A DNA stretch of 64,000 nucleotides from JAXHMB01 sp034521755 (GCA_034521755.1 JAXHMB010000003.1:682001-746000), one strand, 5' to 3'; shown: positions 34,290 to 44,534, numbered from the stretch's first letter. The notes: generated by a model not told the origin, from the sequence alone. Numbers and translations are program-made.

Positions 34290-36780
34290 TTAAACAAAAA
34301 CTCCCATTCGACCCGGTAATAACACGAGTTCCAAGGTATGCCGTCTAAGTCTATAACCATAGCTTAGATCTACAAGACCAAGTATTGGGAGGAAAATACG
34401 AGTTCCCAGACCTGCAGAACGTTTCAGGTTAAACGGTGCATAGTCTTCAATATTCAAATAAGCATTGCCAGCATCAAAAAATACATAGGGTATAATCTGT
34501 ACCTGCTCTTCTGCAATAGCTTTTATTCTCAACTCAGTTGAATATTTACTGTAAAGTCTGCCACCAATAGATTCACCATCCTCTCTGGTGATATAGCTGC
34601 CTGTTGATCCACCAGGAAATCCACGCATATCAATATTATCTGTGAGGAACGTTTGTCTCTGTTGCAACTGGGTTCCACCAAGGGCAAACCGCTGGAAATT
34701 ACTTCGCTGCTTGTCACCCAAATATCCCAAATATCCAAATTCAGCTGTATTTGTAAGTACCAAATTACCCTGTTACCAAGGTGGTGTGGTTCTGATAAGA
34801 AGTTTTTAGCTTATAAAACTGAGAAAAATCTGGCAATGGTGGTGCGATCTCACCAGAGATAAGAAACTTAGAACCTGTAGTAGGCGAAATAGGGTTATCA
34901 GTAGAATTTCGCTCAATAACCTGTTTGATACTTAAAATATTTGAAGTTCCCGCTGCCAAAAATGAAGCACCCCCAACAACATCATAAAGTTGATAAGACA
35001 AAACAGTTTGCTGTGTAAAATAGTCATCTGGCCATTTTAATCTTCGACCAATTGAAACACTGCTTGAAAAAAGCTCATTCCTAATATTAGAAAAGTTTTG
35101 CAGATTATAACTCAAACTTACTCCTAAAGAGGTGGGACGACCGGCAAGCCAAGGCTCTTGAAAACTTAAGCTATAAGTTTGGAAACCACTACCAGTAATT
35201 TGAACACCAAGTGATAATTTTTGACCGTCTCCTGATGGTATGGGATTCCATCCTTTTCCTTTTACTGCTCTCCCCAAAGAAAAATTATTGAAATTCAATC
35301 TTGCAGATAAAATTACTCCAATACCTCTACCACCAAAACCTCCAGAAAACTCAAAATTATCTGTGCTTTGAGATTCATCAAGTTCATAGCTGACATCAAC
35401 TGTATAATCTTCTCTATCAGGGTTGATATCAGGTGTTATGGCTTCCGGCCGAAAGTATCCCAGAGAACCCAGTTCTCGAATAGTTCGAATAATAGCTGCT
35501 CGGTTATATTTTTGGCCCGGCATTGTACGAAGCGTTCGTCGAACTACATCATCGTGGGTTTTGGTATTGCCAGAAAAGGAAACTTCTTTGATAGTTGCTA
35601 TTTCATCCTCAATAATATTCAGATGGATATCTAAAGAATCTTTACCAACTACTTCGAATTCTGGTGTTACCTGAAAAAATAGATATCCTATATTCTGATA
35701 GAGACTGGTTACATCACTACCACTTTTTTGATTAAGTTCAAGATTGGTGTTAAATTTCTCCTGATTAAAAATCTCTCCCTTCTCAAATCCTAAGGTTTGA
35801 GTAAGCTGTTCATCGGTATATACCGTGTTTCCGTCCCATGTAATATTGCGGACTTTATATTGTGGTCCTTCAGTTACTTTCACATTTACTTTTAGACCCG
35901 TTTTTTCATTTGTGACAAAGAAAAACTTGCGCTGGATGTAATCAAATGTATAAACAGTATCACTTTCTATCCTAAAATCTATAAAGCCATTTTTATTATA
36001 GAATGCTCTAAGATTTTCCATCGCCGTTTCAAAATCATCTTCTTTATAAAGTTTTTTAGAAAAGAACTTCCACCACTCGTCCTCTTTAATTTCCTTTAAC
36101 TGGCGACGAAGTTTCGCATCTGTAAACGATTCGTTCCCTTCAAACGTAATTTCCTTTATCTCAAGCTTTTCTCCCGGTTTTATATCAAAAAATAATGTTA
36201 CCCGATTTCTTACTTCATCCGTTTCACTAGTGGATACTTCAACTTCGGTAAACCAATATCCTTCCTCTTCGTAATAATCTTTTATGGTCCGTATAGCTTG
36301 AGCTTTGGATGCCTCAGTAACGGCAAACCCTTTTAATAGATTTATTTGCTCTCTAAGATCTTTCCGCTGAGAATTTTTAACTCCACGAATTTTATAAGCC
36401 TCAAGTTTAGGTTGTTCTTTCACCTGTATTTCTAAATAAATACCGCTTGAAGTAGTACCCGTTTTAATAATTTTAATATCCGAAAATAACCCTGTCCTGT
36501 TAAGCTGCTTTATAGCATTGGGAATGTCATCTCCGGGATAGGTGATTTGAGTTCCTTCTTGTAGACCACTGGTAGAAACAACAAAAGAAGGCCTTGTTGT
36601 TGTTAAGCCCGAAACTTCAATACCTAAAATTTCATATTGCTGGGGGGTTACCTGCAAAGGATTTTGGATCTCAAACCTAACCGAGGTAGTATCCTGGGCA
36701 AAACCTAAAGATGAACTTAAGAGCAGACTCGCAAAAAATAAAAGTAATGTCTTTTTAGTGTTGAACAAGTTTCTAAACAC
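34290..36780 (-). pseudogene. bamA: Outer-membrane assembly factor BamA, split by a single-base frameshift
   Basis: BamA inserts beta-barrel proteins into the outer membrane. The main frame (start 36780) encodes a signal peptide (LLLFFASLLLSSSLGFAQ), five POTRA repeats (about 45-440; for example LEIKEITFEGNESFTDAKLR) and most of the Omp85 barrel. It stops after TSYQNHTTLVTG at 34765. The barrel then resumes in another frame as NLVLTNTAEFGYLGYLG through FALGGTQLQQ and ends in GRMGVFV at 34290. Removing one base near 34764-34770 joins them with no loss. BamA is essential in diderm bacteria and its last strand carries the insertion signal, so a sequence error is much likelier than a truncated protein. 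It lies between uppS and the three skp genes. Confidence 0.92.
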
Positions 36781-36808
36781 GATTAAGCTTAATATTTGAT
36801 TTGATTGA

Positions 36809-37639
36809 TTAACTGGTCAGCTCTTGAACGTATGAGTCAGTGGTTTTCTTTTGTCCGTTTTTCGCCGATACTTTACCAAACCTACGTTCTCTTTTTTGAT
36901 ATGCTTTAATAGCCTTATACAATTCATTTCTCCTAAAATCGGGCCAGTAAGTTTCAGTAATGTAGAGCTCTGAATAAGCCAGCTGCCATAATAAAAAGTT
37001 ACTAATTCTATATTCTCCACTGGTACGAATAATAAGGTCGGGATCCGGTATTTCAGCAGTTGACAAATGAGCACCTATTAACTCATCATCAATATCTTCA
37101 GGCTCAAGGTCTCCATCTTTAACCTGATGGGCTAATTTCTTTACAGCCTCGGTGATGTCCCATCGTCCAGAATAACTAAGGGCTAGACACAAGTGAAGCA
37201 GATCGTTATCTTTGGTAAGATTCATGGCCTCTTTAAGCTCACGCTGGCAAACACTTGGGAAACGATCAATCTGGCCAATCGTACCCAACTTAATGTTATT
37301 TTCATTCAGGTTGTCAGCCTCTTTACGCAGAGAACGTACAAGAAGCCGCATTAAAGCATTTACTTCAGGCTTAGGGCGACCCCAATTTTCAGTAGAAAAT
37401 GTATATAATGTCAGATACTTAACCCCCAACTGAGCACAAGCTTCCGTAATATCACGCACCGAATCAACACCAGCCTTATGGCCGGATGTACGCAAACTAC
37501 CACGACTTTTAGCCCATCGTCCATTACCATCCATAATTATTGCAATATGGGCAGGTACTTCTCCGGAAGCAATCAGTTTGGACTGCAATCCCTTGTCATT
37601 GCTTCCCTGTTCTTTATTTGTGAGTGATATCCGCTTCAA
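36809..37639 (-). CDS. uppS: Undecaprenyl diphosphate synthase
   Basis: UppS is the cis-prenyltransferase that makes the C55 lipid carrier for peptidoglycan and other wall polymers. The 276 residues carry IAIIMDGNGRWAKSRG (catalytic Asp37), GHKAGVDSVRDITEA, YLTLYTFSTENWGRP, a middle helix LMRLLVRSLRKEADNLNENN, LALSYSGRWDITEAVKKLA and the C-terminal DPDLIIRTSGEYRISNFLLW. An N-terminal extension of about 30 polar residues precedes the usual start; a later start is possible but no better Met is seen before the motif. It is 28 bases upstream of bamA, the normal Bacteroidota order. Confidence 0.95.
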   Translation of the reverse strand: MKRISLTNKEQGSNDKGLQSKLIASGEVPAHIAIIMDGNGRWAKSRGSLRTSGHKAGVDSVRDITEACAQLGVKYLTLYTFSTENWGRPKPEVNALMRLLVRSLRKEADNLNENNIKLGTIGQIDRFPSVCQRELKEAMNLTKDNDLLHLCLALSYSGRWDITEAVKKLAHQVKDGDLEPEDIDDELIGAHLSTAEIPDPDLIIRTSGEYRISNFLLWQLAYSELYITETYWPDFRRNELYKAIKAYQKRERRFGKVSAKNGQKKTTDSYVQELTS

Positions 37640-37709
37640 CTTCTTTTAATCTGTTTATTTAAGCTCACTATATTAGAGTTTTATACCCGTTATTTCAAGC
37701 TTAATAGCA

Positions 37710-38186
37710 TTATAATTTGTCGATTTTCTCAATAATCGAAAGCATATCCAAAAGTGCCAACGCAGCTTCCGCTCCTTTATTCCCTTTGTCACCAATGAGA
37801 CCCGCTCGTTCTCTAGCCTGGTCTACATTATCTGTCGTTAAGATACCAAAAGAAACGGGCTTATTCGTATTAAGATTTAATTTTGCAATGCCATTGTTAA
37901 CAGCAGTACAAACATAATCAAAGTGAGGAGTATCACCCTGTATTACAGCTCCTAAAGCTATTACACCATCTACCTTTTGCAATAGTTTCTGGGCAGCGAG
38001 TGATATTTCGTAGGCACCGGGGCAGTGAACCACTATAATCTGCTCTTCTGTATAACCTTTTGATTTAAGTACATCGATTGCACCATTGAGAAGAGGATCA
38101 GTGATAAATGAATTCCACTGGGCTACAACAATCCCAATTTTAAAATCTGTTTTCTCATAATCTGCTTCAATGTTTGTTATAGCCAT
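37710..38186 (-). CDS. ribH: 6,7-dimethyl-8-ribityllumazine synthase
   Basis: RibH condenses the pyrimidinedione precursor with dihydroxybutanone phosphate, the step before riboflavin. The 158-residue protein has the expected order: IGIVVAQWNSFITDPLLNGA (substrate Trp), VHCPGAYEISLAAQKLL, VIALGAVIQGDTPHFDYVC (catalytic His in the PHFDYV segment) and SFGILTTDNVDQARERAG. Typical size for the 60-mer-forming family. No other rib gene and no FMN riboswitch is nearby. It begins one base after the PHP gene and is 70 bases from uppS, so it may share the S41-PHP transcript. Confidence 0.95.
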   Translation of the reverse strand: MAITNIEADYEKTDFKIGIVVAQWNSFITDPLLNGAIDVLKSKGYTEEQIIVVHCPGAYEISLAAQKLLQKVDGVIALGAVIQGDTPHFDYVCTAVNNGIAKLNLNTNKPVSFGILTTDNVDQARERAGLIGDKGNKGAEAALALLDMLSIIEKIDKL

Positions 38187-38187
38187 G

Positions 38188-39027
38188 CTATGCTGAAATA
38201 CTTTTTCGTTGATTTGTCATTTGTCTCATTCGATAAACAACTTCGGTATTAATTGTTACCACCCCAAAATACTTTTGATAATCTCTATTGCCACCATGAA
38301 AATCACTGCCTCCGGTCTTTATTAATAAATTGTTTTCGGCAAAGTCTTCCATCTTTTTTTGAAGCTCATAATTATGGCTGGGATGCATAACCTCAATACC
38401 ATCGATTCCCATCTCTTTAAAAATATCCAATTCTTGAATGGAATACATCTGCCCGGGATGTGCCACAACAGTTGCGCCACCGGCAGCTTTAACATGTTCT
38501 ATAACTTCTTCTGCTGAATAATATTCATTTTGGATGGGACCCAAGGCCTCATTGCTCAGGTAACGTATAAAAGCTTCTTTGAATGAAGCAACATATCCTT
38601 TGTCAACCAATACTGCCGCAATATGTGGTCTACCAACATTACTGCCATTAGCTTCAGCTTTTACCTCATTGATATCCAAATCCAAGCCCTTGTTCTTTAG
38701 TTGCTCAATAATCCATTTGCCACGTTTAACCCTGGCTTTCTTATGAGCGGATAAAAGCTTATTTATTCCCGGATCATCAATATCAAAACAGTAGGCCAAC
38801 AGATGAGCCTCCTTACCTTTAAAATCACTGGTGATTTCAACACCGGAAATAACTTCCAATTCTGTACTTTTGGCAGCCTCTCGAGCCTCCCTAACACCTG
38901 AAATAGTATCATGGTCGGTAATAGCTATAACATCCAGGTTGTGTTTAACAGCTGATTCAACAATTTCGACAGGCGTCGATAATCCATCGGATGCAGTAGT
39001 ATGTATATGAAGATCAGCTTTCCCCAA
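38188..39027 (-). CDS. PHP-domain phosphoesterase (RNase AM/YciV-like)
   Basis: The 279-residue PHP-family protein has metal-binding motifs DLHIHTTASDGL (residues 5-16), AITDHDTISGV (about 37-47), ISGVEITSDFKGKEAHLLAY, VVAHPGQMYS, and the C-terminal GGSDFHGGN. This matches the group containing E. coli YciV/RNase AM, which removes nucleotides 5'-to-3' and trims rRNA, and related 3',5'-nucleoside bisphosphate phosphatases. Cytoplasmic, usual length. It lies 4 bases after the S41 protease gene and 1 base before ribH. Exact substrate is inference. Confidence 0.85.
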   Translation of the reverse strand: MGKADLHIHTTASDGLSTPVEIVESAVKHNLDVIAITDHDTISGVREAREAAKSTELEVISGVEITSDFKGKEAHLLAYCFDIDDPGINKLLSAHKKARVKRGKWIIEQLKNKGLDLDINEVKAEANGSNVGRPHIAAVLVDKGYVASFKEAFIRYLSNEALGPIQNEYYSAEEVIEHVKAAGGATVVAHPGQMYSIQELDIFKEMGIDGIEVMHPSHNYELQKKMEDFAENNLLIKTGGSDFHGGNRDYQKYFGVVTINTEVVYRMRQMTNQRKSISA

Positions 39028-39031
39028 TATA

Positions 39032-40672
39032 TTAATTACCTAAAATCTGATTGTAACGATTGGCATTATTTATAATACTCAAAGCTTCCTCAACAGCAAC
39101 ATCAAAATTTAGAGAGACTTTTGTTTGAGCAGTAGTGCCCTGATAGCGTGATACTAATTCCAAGTAAAGGATTTTCTTAAGTGCTTCTCCTTCTTCTTCA
39201 AAATGCTGTTGCTTCTCTTTGGCAATAGCACTTTTCAACGCATTAACCTGTGCTTTGATATTTTGATTTGCCAATCTTTTCTCCAGTTCCTCCAAATGTT
39301 GCTGGGTCTGTGTTTCATAATCAAAATCTTCAGCTTCTAGATATGCCTCAAATTCAACTAAAAGCTTTGGCGATAGTTCTTCATAACTTAGCTCTTCATT
39401 TTCAGATACATACTGATTAGCAAATTGGAAAAAGTGGCCTTGCTGACGTAACACTGTTTCCAGCAAGCTGGGTGATTGACTTTTTAGTTCAATATCAGGA
39501 GCTATTCCTTCACCATCATAAACAGTACGGCCATTTTGTGTTTTAAATGATTTGCGTAGTGAATCCGGGCGATTTACTGTTGTATTATTTTCATCATGAG
39601 TGTAGGTAACAGACTGGATACTTCTTCCACTGGGAATATAATATCTTGATACTGTAAGCTTTAATGATGTATTGTAAGACAGAGGCTTCACAATTTGTAC
39701 TAAACCCTTACCAAAGCTTTGCTCACCTACAATTACCGCTCGATCATAGTCCTGCAAAGCTCCGGCCACGATTTCTGAAGCACTTGCACTTCCTCCATTT
39801 TGAAGTACAACCAATGGAAGTTCTGCAGCCATTGGAACCTCTTGGGTTCCAAAAGAATTGTTATGTTCATTAAGTCGTCCCCGAGTCTCAACAACCATCA
39901 TACCCGGATCAATAAATTTATCTACAATACCTACTGCTTCCTGAAGAAGACCCCCGGGATTGTTTCTCAAATCTAAGACAAGTCCATGTAAGCTCTGTTC
40001 AGCTTGAAGCGTATCAATAGCTTCTTTTACCTCGTTAGCAGCAGATTGACCAAACCTATTTAGCAAAATATATCCTACATTTTTGTCAGGACCTATCAAT
40101 CCATTATAAGTAATATTTTTTGTTTGAATTCGCTCGCGCTTAAGCTCGAAAGTCAGCTGTTGCTCCACTCCATAACGTTCAATCGTCATCGATACTTTAG
40201 TCCCGGGCTCACCATTAGTCAGGTTTTGAACTTCTTCTGGCGCCAGCTCATCTACAGAAATACCATCAATTTCACGTATGATATCTCCTGTCCTTATACC
40301 TTTTTTATAGGCCGAATATCCCTCTAAAGATGTAATAACAACAGTTTTTCCTGCTTTTACTCCTACGTCTAAACCTACGCCACCATAACCACTTCGGGTG
40401 ATAATCTCCATATTTTCGTTTTGAGACTCATCAATAAAAATAGTGTAGGGATCGAGCGTGCTAAGCATAGAGTTTACACCCTTACGCATCAGCTTTTGCG
40501 GATCTACTTCATCCACATAATTCAGCGATACCTCGCGGTACACTTCGCTGAAAATGGTGAAATTCTTTTTGATCAGAAAATATATATCCGGATCACGGAC
40601 AGCGCCTATCAGAGCTGTGGCAAATACAACAATACTTACAGCTCCAATAATATATTTTCTTAAACGGCGCAT
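39032..40672 (-). CDS. S41-family C-terminal processing protease
   Basis: Tail-specific proteases cut periplasmic proteins near their C-termini. The 546-residue protein has one N-terminal membrane segment or uncleaved signal (YIIGAVSIVVFATALIGAV, about 7-25), a PDZ domain (about 85-165; GGVGLDVGVKAGKTVVITSL), and the S41 core with LVLDLRNNPGGLLQEAVGI, the catalytic Ser in GGSASASEIVAGAL (about residue 299) and Lys in EQSFGKGLVQ roughly 25 residues later. The C-terminal about 130 residues are helical. It is 2 bases from the LysM transglycosylase gene, and in other bacteria CtpA-type proteases control cell-wall hydrolases, so a link is plausible. Confidence 0.92.
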   Translation of the reverse strand: MRRLRKYIIGAVSIVVFATALIGAVRDPDIYFLIKKNFTIFSEVYREVSLNYVDEVDPQKLMRKGVNSMLSTLDPYTIFIDESQNENMEIITRSGYGGVGLDVGVKAGKTVVITSLEGYSAYKKGIRTGDIIREIDGISVDELAPEEVQNLTNGEPGTKVSMTIERYGVEQQLTFELKRERIQTKNITYNGLIGPDKNVGYILLNRFGQSAANEVKEAIDTLQAEQSLHGLVLDLRNNPGGLLQEAVGIVDKFIDPGMMVVETRGRLNEHNNSFGTQEVPMAAELPLVVLQNGGSASASEIVAGALQDYDRAVIVGEQSFGKGLVQIVKPLSYNTSLKLTVSRYYIPSGRSIQSVTYTHDENNTTVNRPDSLRKSFKTQNGRTVYDGEGIAPDIELKSQSPSLLETVLRQQGHFFQFANQYVSENEELSYEELSPKLLVEFEAYLEAEDFDYETQTQQHLEELEKRLANQNIKAQVNALKSAIAKEKQQHFEEEGEALKKILYLELVSRYQGTTAQTKVSLNFDVAVEEALSIINNANRYNQILGN

Positions 40673-40674
40673 AA

Positions 40675-42312
40675 TTATTGAGGATTGTTGATCTTCAGCT
40701 TTTGCCCAACATAAATTCTTGATCCTGATATGTTGTTTGCTCTTTTTAACTCCTGCACTGACACACCAAATGCATTGGCAATTTCAATTAAGGTATCGTT
40801 CTTGCGAACAGTATACTGAACGGTACCATCGTTATCGGCAGATGCAAGATAGGCCGTAGTTACATCTTTTCCAGATCGTTGTTCACGCTCAATCTGCTGC
40901 TTCTTGGAAAAAGACATGCCTGCAACCTGGCTGTAATAAGACTGTTTAGACTCGGGGACATAAATAGTCAGTTTTTCTCCAACCCGAATAAAATCTGATG
41001 TGTTGTTCCACGATCGGATCTGCCATGCCCTGATGTCATACCACTCGGCAATATGTCCTATAGTATCCCCACTCTTCACAGTATAATAAATTTTGGCTGA
41101 GTTAGCCGGCACATTAGAACTGGAAGAAGAGTTGCGAGAAGAAGTAGTAGTTCCTCGGGGTTGGTTAGTTGGACGATTCACAGAAATTTTATCCATACTG
41201 CCCGGTGCCAGCGGAACAACAATCTTTTGTCCGGGATAAATTATGCTTGAAAGATTTTCATTTGTCTCATAAAGTCCTCGAACTGATGTACCATACTTCT
41301 GAGCAATATATCCCAAAGTTTCTCCCCGCCTAACGGTATGCATAGCAATATTTTGGCTACGACTCTCTTTGGGGATGTCTTCATAATTAGACACAAACTG
41401 CTCTTTTTTATCAACCGGCAGCTTTAACGGATATTTTGTACCCGGTGGTGTAGCCCACCGCAGTAGTTCAGGATTATATTCCTTCAATTTTTCTGTAGTA
41501 ATTCCTGCTGCTTGGGCTAGTTTATCCAGAGGCATCAATGGATCAACTTCTGCTACCTCATATTCATATTTAGCAGCCCCATATTCTTTCTGAAAACCAA
41601 ATTCCTCGGGATTCATTTTTATCATGGTTGCAGCAATAAATCCGGGCACATATCCCCTTGTTTCACGTGGGAGATAAGGATATGCTTCCCAATAGTCTTT
41701 GGTACCACCGGCACGGCGAATAGCTCGCTTTAACCCACGCGGACTAATATTATAATTAGCCATAGCCAGGTGCCAGTCGCCCCAAATATTATAGAGATCC
41801 TTTAAGTGGCGAGCTGCTGCTCTCGTCGCCTTTTCAGGATCACGCCGCTCATCAATCCACCAGTTGCGTTCCAACCCATAAACCGAGCCTGTTGCACCAA
41901 TAAACTGCCACATCCCTACCGCTGCTGCCCAGCTTCTTGCCGTTGGATTAAGTCCTGATTCAATCATTGACAAATGAATCAACTCTGTAGGCACACCCTC
42001 ATCTTTAAAAATCTTTCTCATCATGGGAAAGTATTTTTCAGAGCGCTCTAGCCAAACTTCCATTACTTCCGGTCGCTTTAAGGTATAATACACCAAATGA
42101 CGACTTACCTGTCGATTTTGTACCAATGGAACTTCAGTTTTGGGAGTGGTGATGTTCTCAGGTAGCACATATCCCTCTTCCAACAGGTTTTCATCAGAGT
42201 TATAGAGTTCTTTCTGAATTGCAAAAACCTCACCTTCAACTTCTTCAGCAGGGTTCTTAATACCATAAAATTCCCAATACTCAGCCATAGCACGGTTCAA
42301 TAACAGCTTCAT
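40675..42312 (-). CDS. mltD: LysM lytic transglycosylase (MltD-like), no visible signal peptide
   Basis: MltD-type enzymes cleave peptidoglycan between MurNAc and GlcNAc, leaving 1,6-anhydro ends. The 545 residues have a GH23 transglycosylase domain (about 85-255; catalytic Glu118 in SMIESGLNPTARSWAAAVG, then GMWQFIGATGSVYGL) and three LysM repeats (about 347-391, 424-468, 500-543; for example VRRGETLGYIAQKYG and VKSGDTIGHIAEWYD). No signal peptide is visible in the encoded N-terminus (MKLLLNRAMAEYWEFYG), which is odd for a periplasmic enzyme; an in-frame TAG sits right before the ATG. The true 5' end may be disrupted. Confidence 0.88.
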   Translation of the reverse strand: MKLLLNRAMAEYWEFYGIKNPAEEVEGEVFAIQKELYNSDENLLEEGYVLPENITTPKTEVPLVQNRQVSRHLVYYTLKRPEVMEVWLERSEKYFPMMRKIFKDEGVPTELIHLSMIESGLNPTARSWAAAVGMWQFIGATGSVYGLERNWWIDERRDPEKATRAAARHLKDLYNIWGDWHLAMANYNISPRGLKRAIRRAGGTKDYWEAYPYLPRETRGYVPGFIAATMIKMNPEEFGFQKEYGAAKYEYEVAEVDPLMPLDKLAQAAGITTEKLKEYNPELLRWATPPGTKYPLKLPVDKKEQFVSNYEDIPKESRSQNIAMHTVRRGETLGYIAQKYGTSVRGLYETNENLSSIIYPGQKIVVPLAPGSMDKISVNRPTNQPRGTTTSSRNSSSSSNVPANSAKIYYTVKSGDTIGHIAEWYDIRAWQIRSWNNTSDFIRVGEKLTIYVPESKQSYYSQVAGMSFSKKQQIEREQRSGKDVTTAYLASADNDGTVQYTVRKNDTLIEIANAFGVSVQELKRANNISGSRIYVGQKLKINNPQ

Positions 42313-42426
42313 CTAAATCGCGGATCTGACTGATACTTCTTTCGGATAAGTATTGGCAATTGCACAGCATTGAGTGATTTAAGATGCGCTCAGCCTTAAT
42401 GGTTATCATCCTGCAGTCGTGTGCGT

Positions 42427-42693
42427 TCAATTCGCACTTATATGCTTTTTATAGATATCAGAAATGCGCCCCATTACATCTTTCTGAAAATCATCAAGTT
42501 TTTTTGTTTGACGGACATCCTTCCTGGAAGCTTCATATCCCTTATGTAACAATGGATTGTTGTAAGGAAGTAACCTTGCCAGGGACTTACCTCTTTGAGT
42601 TTCAACTTTGATGGAATCATCATGCTGAGCTTGTACGGAATATAATCTGAGCATCAAAAGCAAAGAGTAAGCGGAATAGTATCTTTTCTGCAT
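42427..42693 (-). CDS. Small secreted protein, unknown
   Basis: The ATG at 42693 gives 88 residues beginning with a signal peptide (MQKRYYSAYSLLLMLRLYSVQAQ), followed by a charged helical mature part of about 65 residues. I recognise no family. A frame extension upstream to 42855 would run into nadE and is not supported. It ends 114 bases before the start of the LysM transglycosylase gene, which itself lacks a signal peptide. The intervening bases are open in a third frame, so the two could be fragments of one damaged gene, or this could be an independent short protein. Confidence 0.45.
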   Translation of the reverse strand: MQKRYYSAYSLLLMLRLYSVQAQHDDSIKVETQRGKSLARLLPYNNPLLHKGYEASRKDVRQTKKLDDFQKDVMGRISDIYKKHISAN

Positions 42694-42830
42694 TGGGACG
42701 ATAATTGTATTTCTTATATGTATTTGAGTTATAAAGTACGCAAAATAATAGTTAAATTGTAGCGACAACCATCCAGCATTCAATATTGTACATGCCAACG
42801 TCATTAATAAAGGCTTAGCATATACTCGTT

Positions 42831-44516
42831 TCACCTGTATTCGCTTGAGGACCATCCTTGAACCAGCGGCCAGCGGCGGCCTGTTCCAAAAGATTTAGTG
42901 CTGACTTTTAATCCGGGAACTGCCTGAAATCGCTTGTATTCATTTCGGTCTACCATCTTCAGCACTTTTTGGACGGTTGATTCATCAAATCCCAGATCAA
43001 TTATTTCTTTACTGGAAAGCTGCTTTTCAATATAAGCTTCCAAAATAGGGTCTAGGATATCATAATTAGGAAGGCTGTCCGCATCCTTTTGATCAGGACG
43101 TAATTCTGCGCTTGGCGACTTATTTAAAATATTATTAGGGATAATTTCTTGTTGGTAAAATTCTTTATTGAGCCAGTGACAGATATCATATACTTCAGTT
43201 TTGTAGACATCTGAAATAATCGCAAGGCCGCCATTCATATCTCCATAAAGTGTACAATAACCTGTAGCCATTTCTGATTTATTCCCGGTATTTACCAGCA
43301 TATGTCCAAACTTATTGGAAATAGCCATTAACAACACACCGCGAATCCGGCTTTGTAAATTTTCTTCAGCAACACCAAAACTGGTATCTTTGAATTTGGA
43401 CTTTAGTACTCGTAAATACTCTTCATACAAAGACTTTACAGGGAGTGTATCTAACGCGATGCCCAAGTTTGAAGCCAGCTCCACAGAATCTGTAATGCTT
43501 CCTTTTGAGGAAAATTCTGAAGGCATCGTCACTGCTAATACATTTTCCTGACCTAATGCTTCTTTTGCTATACAAGCAACCAGCGCCGAGTCAATGCCTC
43601 CACTAAGCCCAAGAATTACCTTATCACTAATTTTGGTCTTCCCAAGATAGTCCTGCAAACCCTTAACTAAAGCCCTGAATATTCCCTCCTGTTTCGTTGG
43701 AATCGTTGCAAATGGTGGCCCAATATTTTTAACCTGTTTCTTTTCGACATCCCATTCTACATCAATATGAGCTTCTTTAAATAATTCAGCCCGGGCAATC
43801 ACATTTGATTTTGCATCCAAAACCATTGAATCCCCATCTGAGACAAGCTCTGTATTAGCACCCACTTGGTTGGCATAAAAAATAGGAACATTAAGTTCTT
43901 TGGCATGATTCTGAAGCATTTCCTGCCGGCTGGCGGGTTTCGTTTTTGTAAAGGGTGAGGCCGAAATATTAAAAATGGCATCTGCTCCAAGCTCAACCAG
44001 TTCTTTGGCGGGATTTATCTCATAAGTGTGATACTGAACATCGTTTTCATTATACCAGATATCTTCACAGATCGTAATACCCAATTGGGCTCCCTTAAAT
44101 TCGACGCATTCAAATTCAGTATTCTCCTCAAAATAACGCAACTCATCAAATACATCATAGGTTGGCAGCAGAGTCTTATGTACTTCAGCAATCAGCGCAC
44201 CTTTATGAGCCAATAATGCAGAATTGAAACACTTGCGTCCAACGTCTGAGGTGTTTTTTGTAACTCCGCCAAAAAGTACAGCTGTTTCAGAAGTTGCTTC
44301 TACTACTTTTCTATTGGCCTGATAATTGGCTCTGAGAAAAGCAGGTCGCTCCAGCAAATCCATAGGCAAATAGCCACAAACTGTGAGCTCTGGCAATACC
44401 AACAGCTCTACTTCATCTTGCTCTGCTTTTTCCAATGCTTGGAAAATACCGGAAAGGTTGCCTTCAAAATCACCTATGATTGGATTTAACTGCTCAACTC
44501 GAACTTTCATTCGCAA
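42831..44516 (-). CDS. nadE: Glutamine-dependent NAD+ synthetase
   Basis: NadE amidates nicotinic acid adenine dinucleotide to NAD+ using ammonia from glutamine. The 561-residue protein fuses an N-terminal nitrilase-type glutaminase (about 1-270; Glu in LVLPELTVCGY, Lys in EVHKTLLPTYDVFDE, Cys in LGITICEDIWYNE near 149) to a synthetase domain (about 285-561; P-loop VILGLSGGIDSALVACIAKE, VNTGNKSEMATGYCTLYGD, SAELRPDQKDADSLPNYD). All three glutaminase residues are present. It is a separate unit: 137 bases from the small secreted protein gene, 18 bases downstream of the amidohydrolase gene. Confidence 0.95.
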   Translation of the reverse strand: MRMKVRVEQLNPIIGDFEGNLSGIFQALEKAEQDEVELLVLPELTVCGYLPMDLLERPAFLRANYQANRKVVEATSETAVLFGGVTKNTSDVGRKCFNSALLAHKGALIAEVHKTLLPTYDVFDELRYFEENTEFECVEFKGAQLGITICEDIWYNENDVQYHTYEINPAKELVELGADAIFNISASPFTKTKPASRQEMLQNHAKELNVPIFYANQVGANTELVSDGDSMVLDAKSNVIARAELFKEAHIDVEWDVEKKQVKNIGPPFATIPTKQEGIFRALVKGLQDYLGKTKISDKVILGLSGGIDSALVACIAKEALGQENVLAVTMPSEFSSKGSITDSVELASNLGIALDTLPVKSLYEEYLRVLKSKFKDTSFGVAEENLQSRIRGVLLMAISNKFGHMLVNTGNKSEMATGYCTLYGDMNGGLAIISDVYKTEVYDICHWLNKEFYQQEIIPNNILNKSPSAELRPDQKDADSLPNYDILDPILEAYIEKQLSSKEIIDLGFDESTVQKVLKMVDRNEYKRFQAVPGLKVSTKSFGTGRRWPLVQGWSSSEYR

Positions 44517-44534
44517 AGAAACCTACCTCTTTCT

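Noticed and set aside
34760..34772. Programmed ribosomal frameshifting as the reason for the split bamA, pyrC, dioxygenase and DUF255 genes
   Set aside because: No slippery heptamer with downstream pseudoknot is seen at the junctions, the direction of shift differs between genes, and none of these families uses recoding.
37640..38190. FMN riboswitch for ribH
   Set aside because: ribH starts 1 base after the PHP gene stop, leaving no leader; the 70-base gap to uppS is on the downstream side.
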